Positions 49,684 through 60,679 of a stretch of 64,000 bases of DNA are shown here, piece by piece. This stretch comes from Jacaranda mimosifolia (lineage: Eukaryota > Streptophyta > Magnoliopsida > Lamiales > Bignoniaceae), in NCBI GenBank assembly GCA_018894105.1, contig CM032131.1, positions 1,390,501 through 1,454,500 of the forward strand. The letters are read 5' to 3'. How positions within the stretch are numbered: position 1 is the first letter of the stretch; each line of letters opens with the position of its first letter. The notes beneath the pieces are model-generated. The model was not told the origin of the DNA, searched no databases, and saw nothing but the letters and a program-made list of their open reading frames with translations. A program made the translations under genes and the position numbers.

Positions 49684-52600
49684 GTGCAAAGGCGACTCAA
49701 ATCTAACAGATGGGCAAACAGCAGGTCGATTTATCAACTATCTACTAGTTTTGAGCCTATCTCCTTCCCTGATGCTGACTTGAAGTATTTGGGAGGGCAC
49801 GGTGATAGAGATAGTCTGGATTGCCCATTGGTAGTTTCTATTGAGATTGCGAACTTTGAGGTCCGAAAAGTACTGGTTGATAATGGTAGTTCCACAAATA
49901 TAATCTTACTTTCTACAATGCAGCTTGGGAAGTTGAAATTCGACTCAGTTAAGGCACCCCTGGTCGGGTTTAGAAGAATGGAAATTCTCCCAGTTGGATT
50001 CCTCAATTTGACCAAATCATTTGGGGAAGTTCCTATGAGGCGTAGATTGATGGTCAACTTTATGGTAGTTGATTTTCCCCTTACTTACAATGCTATAATT
50101 GGCAAGCCAGCTCTGAATAACTTCCAAGCGATCGTGTCGACCTACCACATGTAGGTCAAATTTCCCACATCAATGTAGACAGACAAAATGCTTTGCAACA
50201 TGAAAGAGGCATGGCAATGTTACACTATTTCAACTGAAGCCAACTATTAAAAGAAACAACCTCAGCTAAAGGCCTCGGGGGATATCCCAGCTATGAAACT
50301 TAAGGGGGGTCAAAGCAACAACAGAAGAAAGAACAATGATACTTAGGTCAAACCAGCTGATGAATGTAAAACTATTGAATTGGAGCCTGGGAATCCTGAG
50401 AAGACGACCCAAATAGGAGTGAATTTGGGAGGTCCAATGGAATGTTTACTCATCAATTTTCTCCAAAGGAATGTGGATGTCTTCACATGGAAGGCTGCCG
50501 ACTTGGAGGGAATTGACCCAGAAATCATTATGTATCGACTCAACGTTGACCCCACCCACAAGCCCGTTCGACAGAAGACTCGGGTTTTTAACGCGAAAAG
50601 GACTCAGATCATCAGGGAGGAGGTCAACAAGCTTCATGAAGCAGGCTATATTGTTGAAATCCAATATCCTAGTTGGTTACGTAATGTAGTCTTAGTTCCC
50701 AAAAATGAAGAAAAATGGAGAATGTGTAATGATTTCATAGATCTTAATAAAGCATGTCCTAAAGACCCGTATCCTCTGCCTCAAATTGATCTATTAGTTG
50801 ATTCTACTGCTGGATGTGAACTTTTAAGCATGATGGATGCCTTCCAAGGATATTATCAATTTTTATAGCTCCCGAGGATCGAGATAAAACTTCTTTTGTT
50901 GTGCCCGATGACATATATTATTTTTTGGCCATGCCATTTGGATTAAAGAATGCGAGAGTAACATATCAGAGATTGGTTAATTTCATGTTCAAAAATGAAA
51001 TAGGGCGATCCATGGAAGTGTGTGTGGATGATATGATTGTGAAGACAAAAAATGAGGTTGACTATCTTATCGACCTCGCTCATACTTTTTCCAATTCTCC
51101 GTGCCTTCAGGATGAAACTTAACCTAAGTAAATGCATCTTTGGCGTCAGAGAAGAGAAGTTTCTGGGGTACATAGTCAGCCAGTAGGGTATTGAAGTCAA
51201 TCCCCAAAAGATTTAGGCCATCCAAGATGTAACGCCTCCTAAGACAATGAAGGACTTACAGAGGCTAGTCAGGCGAATCATAGCATTGGGTTAATTTATA
51301 GCGAGATTGGCAGATAAGAGCTTGTCGTTCTTTCAGGTCTTAAGAAATGCTAAAAAGTTTCAATGGACTGATCAATGCGACTAGGCGTTGGTCGAGTTAA
51401 AAGAATATCTTTCCCAACCTCCCGTGCTATCCAAACCAGTGATTGGAGAAGTTCTGTATTTATATATGGCAGTATCGACTGTCGTTGTTAGCTCTGTTAT
51501 GGTGTCGACAAGAAAGGGAAAGGACAAACCAGTGTATTACACCAGCAAAGTGTTGCAAGGCCCTGAACATAATTATTTGGAGATCTAGAAGTTCGCTTTA
51601 GTGCTTGTCACGACAGCAAGAAAATTAAAGCCTTGTTTTATATCCTATATTGTTGTTATACTGAAGAACCAACCTTTGAGGCAAATGCTCACTAAACCAG
51701 ACACTTCGGGAAGGTTGACCAAATGGACCATAGAGTTGGGTGAGTTCGACCTCAAGTTTCAACCTCGTATCGCTATAAAAGCTCAAGCACTAGCAGATTT
51801 TGTAGTAGAAAGGATAGACCTGCTACCTCCCCAAGAACCTCAATCGCTAACATGGACCTTGCATGTCAATGGGTCGGCTATAAATTTAGGAAGAGGAGTA
51901 GAGATATTGTTGTGCTCTCTTCAGGTTGAAGAGTATGATTTTGCTATCAAGTTAAATTACACAGTCACTAATAACGAAGTGGAGTACAAAGCTCTCATTC
52001 CTGGAATGAGGATGGCTCTGGATAGAGGGATCATGAATCTGGCAGCCGTTACTGATTCTCAGTTGGTTGTAGAACAATTTGGGGGTAATTTCGAAGCAAG
52101 AGATCTGATTATGAATGCTTATCTGCAAGAGGTCAAGAGATTGGGATAGTTATTTGAGAAGTTCACACTCAATCAAGTGCCCCAATAGGAGAACGAGAGA
52201 GCAGACGTGCTCTCCAAATTTGCCAGTGCATCCAAAGGCACCCGAGACAGATCAATCACTTTCCTAGTTTCACATGAACCCATCGTCTCTGAGTCTCGAG
52301 GGGATAGCATATTCATAATGGATACTCTAGAACGAACCTAGATTGATGAGATTAAAGACTACCTCAAAGAAAGAAAGGTGCTGCCCAAAAAGGCAGATGC
52401 CTAAAGACTCAGAAGACACGCATCCAAATTTGCTCTGGACGAGTTTGACTAATTATATAAGAGATCTATCTCTGGGCCTCCCCTAAGATGTCTTACCCTT
52501 GAACAGGGGCTGGTAGTCCTAAAAGAGGTTCACGCCGGTATATGCGAGAACCATTTTGGGGGTCAATCGTTGGCTTATAAAGTCATCAGAAGTGGATATT

Positions 52601-53565
52601 TCTGGCCAACCCTCATCAAGGATGCGGTCAAGTTTACAAGAAAATTCGATCAGGCCAGTTATATGCTAGCATCTGTCATCAACCCACCGCTAGGCTCGTT
52701 CTGGTACAGATCACTTGGCTATTTAACCAATGGGGGGTCGATATCGTTGGTTCCTTCCTGAAGGCTACGGGGCAAAGGAAATTTATGATTGTAGCAGTCG
52801 AATATTTCACTAAATGGGTTGAGGCAAAGGTAGTGCCCAAGATCACAGATGCTGCTATAAGAAGTTTTCTATGGAAGAACATCGTTTGCCATTTCAGTTT
52901 AACAAAGATCCTTATATCCGATAATGGAACTCAATTCCAGAGTAAGCGAACCAGAGAATGGTGTGAGGGCTTCGGGATTAAGCAGCATTTCACCTCAGTG
53001 GGAAATCCACAAGCCAATGGTCAAACAGAAGTCACCAACAGAACTATGCTCGACCATATTAAGACTAGATTGGAAGGTTCTAATGCAAATTAGGTTGAAT
53101 CTCCCAGGCTTTCTATGGGCTTATCGTACCACTCTGAGAACAGCTACAGGACAAAGCCCTTACAGTTTGGTGTATGGTTTGGAAGCTGTAATACCCACGG
53201 AATTAATCCAACACATGGCTCGAATTATACACTATAACCCAACCAGGAACAAGGCAGAAAGAGAGGTCGACTTGGACCTAATTGACGAATTGCGACAACA
53301 AGCCTTTTAAAAAATGCAAAGATATAGGTCCATAATGGCAAAACATTATGGCGAGAAAGTGAGGCCTAAGTCCTTTAAGGTGAGTGACCTTATTTTGAAG
53401 AAATTTGAAGTATCCCGTAATGTGGGTAAACTTGATCCAAAGTGGGAAGGCCCTTACTCCATTGTAAAGGTGGCGAAGCACAACTCATACCGATTAGCCG
53501 ACTTGTCAGGACATGAATTGCCTAGACTATAGAACGCTATTAACCTCAAGAAATTCTATATGTAG
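49684..53565 (+). pseudogene. pol of TatC: protease, RT, two RNases H, integrase (broken)
   Basis: Protease (49684-50154) keeps VDNGSS. Reverse transcriptase (50380-51122) keeps DLNKACPKDPYPLP and MPFGLKNA, but the YVDD motif reads CVDD (about 51018-51030). First RNase H remnant 51388-51588 (YYTSKVLQGPEHNY). Second RNase H 51601-52149 with HVNGSA (an Asp changed to Asn), NNEVEYKAL and TDSQLV. Integrase 52480-53310 with SDNGTQF and QTEVTNR but a lost CxxC. A C-terminal chromodomain-free tail (53314-53532, WEGPYSIVKVAKHNSYRLAD) follows. Many stops. Confidence 0.9.
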
Positions 53566-53599
53566 ACTGCATTGTACAAGGCATCACTTTATTTTAATA

Positions 53600-53860
53600 A
53601 AAGATGTTGAGCGACCCCGTAGTTGCTTGATATTGATCTATCTAATTTATTTAAGTAAAGCGTGATCAGATTGACCCTGTAGTCGTCTGGTTTCCACTTA
53701 TTGATTCGTTCAGTGAAGTATGATTAGATCGACCCCGTAGTCATCTAATCTTTGAAATGTTGATTATGCCGACCCAGTAGTCCGCAACTTCAACCCCACT
53801 AAGCATTATTGACAAAACTTTGTCGATCGACCTCGTAGCAGTGTAACTTATCAAATAAAG
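53600..53860 (+). repeat. Degraded tandem-repeat spacer of TatC
   Basis: CGACCCCGTAGT-like cores recur at about 53611, 53671, 53729 and 53769 (spacing 60, 58, 40). The position equals the 68-bp arrays of TatB and TatD, but the units are diverged. 53870-54340 has no clear feature. Confidence 0.6.
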
Positions 53861-54349
53861 GTTACTATATTCAACCAAAAAAATGCTCTTTATTTAGTTT
53901 GGCTACTGCTAAATGCTTATGGGGACCCTTCCCCCCGGTTGCGTTATGCCCATTGTGTAAAACCATCATTTTAATTGTAAAAAGAATCACGAAATCAACC
54001 CGGCAGTTGGTCTCTAAAATAAAAATAATTAGTAGAGCGAAAGAGAGGCCAAATCAACCACGTACTTCATTGAAACATCCTTTGGTTTACTACCATTTGA
54101 AAAAAGAAAAGAAAAGAAAAGAAAAGTAAAGATTAGATTACAATTTGACTAACAAAGAACAGCCTAACTAAACCCCGTGGCTTCGCCGTGTCAAGCTACT
54201 CCATCAACGGCGACCTCATCCACGGTCCTGAAAAGCTCCTCAGTGGAGCCCACTCGGCCACTTAAAATGGGCCCTTCAACCTCTTGCTCCGCCATTCTGA
54301 GTCGACTAGGGCCCGCTACCTGGGATGGTCCCAACTCTTCTGTCAAGAA

Positions 54350-56612
54350 TACTCAGCCTCCCATCAAGAAGAAATTCGACACGTTCACTTCGTTATTCTT
54401 AATCTCCAATGAGAACTCCACATGAAATTAAACTCTTCGCCAATAGCAACAACGCGCAGGAGATGAGGAGGAATAAGGACGCCACCTTCGCCGAGAGCTT
54501 TCGGATAAAAGGCTTGTAGCTTTTCATCTTTGTCCATGTCGAGTTTCGCCTTGTCTTCAGGGTGAAACTCATATCCGAGAAATTCTAGTTGCTTTACCAT
54601 CTGGTTGAACACCTCCTGTGCGTCGTCCATATTGAAGGTGACCATCGCTTCTGTGAAAGTCGATGTCAGCATGAATTGCTAGACCACCTCTTTGCGGATC
54701 CCAAGCATCACTTTAAAGAATTTCGATCGAGCATAATTCATCGTGTTGTTATAGCTGTATGCTTGACCCGCATCAGCGGCTTCCTAGATGCTTGAAACGG
54801 TCTTCTTCAATTGATCTTCGATTTGTTTCTTCCCTTCCATAGCCGTCAATAATTTGGCATCTTTTTCCTCCAGTTGTTTTGTTAGCTCAGCCATCCTCGA
54901 CTCTAATGATTGAACTTGGGCTTTCAGGATGTCACTTTGCTCCTTTTCTAGTTCAGCATATTTTTGCTACAATCCCAATCAATGTGTCTCGCACAACTCA
55001 AATCGATGATGGAAGTTATACCCCCATTGTCCGACCTGAAAATAAGATACTTCATCACTCTACTGATGAATATTCTATCTAATATATCAAAAAGAATAAT
55101 AGACCTAACTCTTACCACATTGGCATGATACGCGAAAGCTTTCAGCATTGGCAACTGTTCATGATTATGCATTTCGACCTGGTCTTTTTCAAATAAATCA
55201 GCGGTCAGCACAGCTAATGACGTCATGGACATCGCGCCCGCGCCCATTATGGTCGCTTCATTCGACATACCAACCTTCTCCCAGAATCGAGGTTCGAAAA
55301 ACTCCGGCAAGTTGCACAATTGATCGGGAGAAAGAAGAGCATACATTTACTCCATCAACTTCTTCCCTTTCTCCACCGTGGCCTTCTTCATGGTGGTTTC
55401 AGCTGTGGCCTCGATGGCTTTCTTTTTTGGCTGAGGGAAACTACTAATAGCCCCTCTACTCTGTACAGTGGGAAATGTAGGCTCGAGGACCACATGCCCG
55501 ACTTCAGCACTTTGCGATGCTTGACGAGCAGCCGCAACTTCCCTGCGCTGCTAAGCCTCCTGCTGCTTCTTCATGGCGATCTGACTAGCACGATTCATTA
55601 TGGATCGACCTAAAAGACAAACAAAAGTTCCTTATTAAACAAGCAATAAAAGAGACAGACAGATTACATTATTTAAGGAGTCAGTCTCTACCTAAATGAG
55701 CACTTGCATACAACCTCAAAGAGGTGGTCGACAGCCCCGCAAGCACCAAGTTTCTCTCTCGTAAGAAAGTCGAGATATCTATCTTGCCATATTTGAGTAG
55801 ATCTCGAACAAAAATATTACTCCATGACGGATTCTCGTTGACATCCAACTCGACCCTACTTCTCATCCATCCTCTTGGAATTTGGAATTCGACCCTAATG
55901 GGGGGTCGAACATAGAAATACATCTCTTTCTATTTTTGTCTATGAGACAAAGAGAAACACCTAAAGATTTTCCTACGGGGTCGAGCAATCAAATAATAAA
56001 AAGTCGACTCCTCACCAACCCCAACTTTCGAGACATAAGTAAATGGAAGAGATAGCTAAAATTGGACCACGAGGGCAATTCCTCGACAATTCCTATTAGA
56101 ACAATGAAACTGTACATTAGCGCAAAATAGTTATGAACGAGCTGAGTTATGCAAACTTGTAAACCCCTTAAGAGGTTGACTATGGGGTCAGCTAGGAGAA
56201 ATCTTAGGCCACATTTCATGGCATCCTCAAAAACAGTAATGCATCCAGCAGGTGGGGTATGCACCCTATCTACAGGCCTAGGCTTTATCAATTCAAACCC
56301 TTGTGGAATATGAAATTTCCCTCCTATCGACGTCAAATCATTCAGGAACACTGACGACATAATATCGCTATAATGCGTCATCATGAATAAGCGACCTCTT
56401 GACCTAGGTACCTCATTCGTAGGTACTTATTCCTCATCCCCACCTAAGCCTGAAGGCTCAGCTATGTCCTCGATGGTAGGATTAGAAAGCCCCACGCCCT
56501 CATCACCCCCACATAACGTTTCCCTAAACTCCCCACCTAAAGTCTCGCTCGTCTCGACCTCACTATTCAAGGTGGATTTAGTGGCTTCAGAGTCAGAACT
56601 AGCACTAGACAT
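54350..56612 (-). pseudogene. Antisense, intron-containing aORF of TatC (broken)
   Basis: Minus-strand reading starts near 56612 (MSSASSDSEATKS), a Ser- and Glu-rich leader. The conserved domain follows (56384-55681; MMTHYSDIMSSVFLNDLTS, RVHTPPAGCITVFEDAMKCGLRF, VELDVNENPSWSNIFVRDLL). Intron 1 starts at about 55690 (CATTTAG|GTAGAG) and ends near 55610 (TTTTAG|GTCGATCC). The next exon ends AYHANV at about 55120, followed by GTAAGAG...TTTTCAG (to about 55035). A coiled-coil region with stops and a C-terminal part (54672-54350, FLGYEFHPEDKAK) complete it. Intron positions match TatB and TatD. Function unknown. Confidence 0.78.
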
Positions 56613-56995
56613 TATCAAAGGACAAAAAAATATAAAGCTAAGAACAGAATAGGTACTTACGAAAATCATACTTGAAAGGAAGGAATAATCATCAATTGCT
56701 TGACCAATAATTCTTCTGCTCGACCTCAAATGCGTTGCGGTAAAAGTAAAAATGAATGGTTAAAACCTCCTATTTATAGAAGGGCGGGAATGTTAACCGG
56801 CTAAACTAATCAGTAACCGGCTAATAAATGCATAACCGTTAGTTCCCCCACCTTGATCTCTGTGTAACCGCTGAATAATGGCTTCTGCTAATACCTTTCT
56901 AGTTGAGATTTAAAATTGCTTCTCCCGCTAGTACATTTCTCGTCGAGATTTATGCAAACCTACTCCGAACTCCGACCTCCTTTTAGGTCGGACTT

Positions 56996-57013
56996 TGGAG
57001 TGGGGGGAACTCA
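56996..57013 (+). promoter_or_regulatory. Polypurine tract of TatC
   Basis: TGGAGTGGGGGGAACTCA directly precedes the 3' LTR start TGATATGGG. Confidence 0.85.
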
Positions 57014-57761
57014 TGATATGGGATTGGCCCAATTAGGCCTTAAAATCCCAATAAACTCATTAGGCCTGGTTTATTTTCGACTTGGAGGCCTGGATGTTTC
57101 GATACCATTGGGCCTCTCCGTCAAGCCCAAATCAACCGGAGAGGTCAGGATGGCAGTTCGACCATCAAGGTCGAGAATGCCAACCTGATTGGCAGATCCA
57201 GGTGTTTAGCAACTAATGACGCCGTCTACACCATCCCATTCGCTGCATTAAAGGCGTTTCAACCACCAGTTCATCCGTATTTAAGGTTATGATAGTGTGT
57301 CACCTCCGCCATTAATGTTGTCACATCCACATTTAATGGCAGCACGGCCTCCCTCTCCGTGAAGCTTAAGGATCGGCACAGTAAACAGTTGCAGAGCATG
57401 GGCTCTGGTCGAAATGATCATAGTTGCCCCTACCAGCGGGATTTCCGCTGGGAGCTTGTTAAGGCGATTCCCGTCTTTTCACCTATGAGCATACACTATA
57501 AATACCCTCTTCTTTCATCCCAAAGTTAGGATTAATTCATTAATAATTAAGCCATTACTCTACTCATTTCTCCTTTGAACTCAGCCCCAAATTTACTTAA
57601 CCATTAGAGGGTCTTCGTTGAGGACCCTCTCGGCTAGCCTGACGGTTGCTACTTGACTGCAGGTGCCAACCCACACCACTTCCTGGTTGAGAAGCCCCAC
57701 ATACTATATTTGTTACCATCTCTCAGGTCGACATTAATGTGTGCCCGCTCAACCACCAACA
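57014..57761 (+). repeat. 3' LTR of TatC
   Basis: The 748-bp LTR starts TGATATGGGATTGG and ends CAACCACCAACA, followed by the target duplication TGTAC. TATAAATA at 57497. It gives the uninterrupted form of the 5' LTR. Confidence 0.93.
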
Positions 57762-57766
57762 TGTAC

Positions 57767-58678
57767 CAATGATGATTTTAAAGTTGATAAATTATAATTT
57801 TTGGAGCAATAAATTTCTTAAGTTTTAAATATATAAAATATAGTTGAAACAGTTTTATTAATTTTATAATGAAATGAACTAATCAAACGGACTAATATTT
57901 CTAAATTTTACTACAATTAAACGAACACAGTTAAATATATTTTAAAATTAAATATTAATAAATAAAAAAAATTTAATGTAAGGAATTCAAAGGTTTTTTT
58001 TTTTTTTTGTCCAAAATAAAGTAGAAGTTAATTTCTGAGCCTTTTGAAATAAAACGTTCATGTCATGGGTTCTTGAATAAATTGAAATAACTTATGAAAT
58101 TTTTAGATATAAAAATTTATTTTAATAAGTTTTGATAAATTTTCTCAAAAAATTGTTATGAATGTACCAATTTTTGAAGTGCTAATATCCATTACTATTT
58201 ACAAAATAAAACTTTGAACAATTTGTAGCACGTAAGGAGGACATGTTTCCTTAAGACTACCAACAAGAGACAAAGAGAGAAGGTATTTGGTTAAAGGTCC
58301 TGAACAACAACTAACAAACTTACCTACTTGCCTGCTATGTTACCTTTTTATAAATTAAATTTAGCTTTAGAAAAAGTCTTGGTGAGAAGTAAAACTCACA
58401 GCACAAGGGTTGACACATGCTTATTGTATAAGGGCACCGGCAGATTGATAATTCCATCCTATATTGATAAAATATTAATGAAAAAGTAATTATTGCATAA
58501 ATTTTGGTTTAAAAAATATATGTATTTATTGGATATAGTTTTTGAGCAATTTCAGAATGCATTTAGTGAATTTTAACGGCAATTTCCGCATCCAATTGGC
58601 TTGCAATGATGCATGACAAATAGCCTAACATAATTAATGATGATTTTGACATTTTTCTCATTATATCATAAAAAGACG
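57767..58678. other. Intergenic AT-rich DNA
   Basis: No gene or recognised repeat apart from poly-A/T tracts. Confidence 0.6.
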
Positions 58679-59084
58679 GGCCCGTTTGTTCTCATTTTCA
58701 ATTCTAATTTTTATATCCTCTATTATTTAAAAATTAAAAATCATCAACTATACATTTTCATTCAAAATGTTCCCTATTTTCATTTTTTATTTTTTTTCTA
58801 AACATACTTTATCATCCTACTATCGCATTAATCAAATTCAAATATGATTTGATATAAAATATACATTATCATTTTATAATTAATAAAATATATATTTTAA
58901 AATATATATTTTTTAAATATAAAAAATATAAATCAACTAATTTTTATAACTCCATACATGCTCTAATCATACTTTCCAACAAAACATCCAAACATAATCT
59001 TATTTTCATTTTTAAATCATAACTATTTTTTCAATATTTGAAAATATATGAAAAAATGAAAAGAAAATATAACCAAATGGGCCT
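58679..59084 (-). mobile_element. MITE family M3, copy 2
   Basis: Starts GGCCCGTTTGTTCTCATTTTC and ends GAAAATATAACCAAATGGGCC, about 405 bp. The reverse complement resembles the NAT10 intron MITE (16057-16467): CCAACAAAACATCCAAACA here against TGTTTGGATGATTTGTTGG there. The remaining 59085-59631 has no recognised feature. Confidence 0.75.
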
Positions 59085-59631
59085 ATATAACTTGAATTTA
59101 AAAGAAAAAATCTACAAGATTCAAACTGAAGACTTCATATTTTGGAACCTCAACTTCACCATTTGAACTAAACCAATTGACTTTTTAAGCTTTTTCTTTC
59201 TTTTTCCTTTTCATCACACAATCACGTCTCTTTTTCTGAAGGGCCTTCTAATGGATACTTTATTTGACGAATTTGATTGCATGTACATGGGTTATGCATT
59301 AGGTTTAGCACACATGAAAACCATGTTTTGCTTTAAATTGTAGGGAACATAAGTTATATGCTATGATGCACGGATATCAACACAATGAAATAAATATGAT
59401 ACGAGATGGCTATAGGGACACATTAAATTTTAAAATTTTAGGACACGATACAGTATTGACACGGTTATCATAATATATAGAACTATATATAAAAAAGTAT
59501 TCGTTAATTATATTAATGCATGTAATATAAAATATATTTAAAAAAATTGAAAAAGTTAATATTAAATAAATATATTTTAAAATCAAATAATGGTGAATCC
59601 CTAATTGGGAATAAGTATTAGACATCATGTA

Positions 59632-60306
59632 TGATAAGGGTTCAATTCATTGTGTATTGGTCCAACTACGAGATTGGATGAAACTCGATCTCAATGGTCG
59701 GTATTCTTGTTCAAGTGGGACGAATCCTACAATCACAGCAAACATTAGGCTAGCCGAGGAGCCCTCAGCTCAGGTCCTCCGACGCTCAAGTCAGTACGGA
59801 TCGACGAGATATATCGAGCAGCAGAGTAAAGACTTTGTGTATGCATGAGAGCATACCTTAGAAAGGTTGAAGTGAGAGTATTTATAGTCTTCTCCTTTTT
59901 GGGGAATTGTCTGAGATGCCCCCGGTACATTCAAAGGGCCTTTACCCTTGTGCCAGGGGTGATTAATAATTTTCTCTCTCTGCATAGTTCCAGGTAACTG
60001 CCCTTCCAGGTTTTAAGGACATGGTAGTACACTGTTGAGGCGCCTGCTGTGTCAGACTGCAAGGGGGTAGCATGCGCCATTAATGCGGAAGCGTGCCGCC
60101 TGTCAGTGCATTTAATGCGGAGGCAGTGCACTGTACTGTCTCGACCTCTCTGGTCGACAAAGTCGACTAGACGTCGTTCTGTCACAGAGGCACGGGTCAA
60201 GAAAGAGGTCGATTGCACCTATGGGCCTCGGATGCAAGATTGGGCCTGTCGCTGCGTCTCTGGGCCAACTTGGTTCGGGCCAAGGTACTTGGGCCACCCC
60301 ATATCA
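59632..60306 (-). repeat. 3' LTR of TatD (inverted)
   Basis: On the minus strand the LTR begins TGATATGGGGTGGCCC (from 60306) and ends CCCTTATCA (59632), about 675 bp, with TATAAATA as TATTTATA at 59879-59886. The right flank of the element is outside the window, so the target duplication (possibly ATGTA at 59627-59631) cannot be checked. Confidence 0.8.
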
Positions 60307-60325
60307 TAAGTCCCCCCACTTCGCA
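60307..60325 (-). promoter_or_regulatory. Polypurine tract of TatD
   Basis: Minus strand GCGAAGTGGGGGGACTTA directly precedes the LTR start, as in TatB and TatC. Confidence 0.85.
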
Positions 60326-60679
60326 AGGCTAAACGAGAATTCAATGAGAAGCATTGAGAAGTAGCTTAATGTTCATTTTTAAGAATCGACCAGGGTTTTT
60401 TGAAAGTCGACCAGGGTTTAGCGCATTTATTGAGCGGTTACATCGTGGCGCGCGTGGGGCGGCATGGTGGTTACATGCATTATTACAGGCGCTTGGTTTC
60501 CCGCATTTGCTCCCCTATAAAATATCCACGGTAAAGCCAACCATTTTAACTTTTACTGCATTAGTTTCTGGTCGAGCGCTTGTCCAAACGTCCATGCATT
60601 CAAGATTTTCTGCTTTTAGGTCTTCTATTCAGTAAGTGCTCCTTTATTTCTACTTCATGTCCTTTAGATTTTTGACATC

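Larger units (their letters stand above)
43652..57761 (+). mobile_element. TatC: older Tat-lineage retrotransposon with nested insertion
   Basis: The outer boundaries are supported by identical 5-bp flanks TGTAC at 43647-43651 and 57762-57766. The 5' LTR is split by an insertion (43716-47320). The layout is as in TatB: gag and pol on +, degraded repeat spacer, antisense aORF, purine tract, 3' LTR. The first base pair of the 5' LTR is mutated (TA instead of TG). By eye about 14 differences occur in the first 145 aligned LTR bases after the insertion, more than in TatB, so TatC is the older insertion. Confidence 0.93.
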
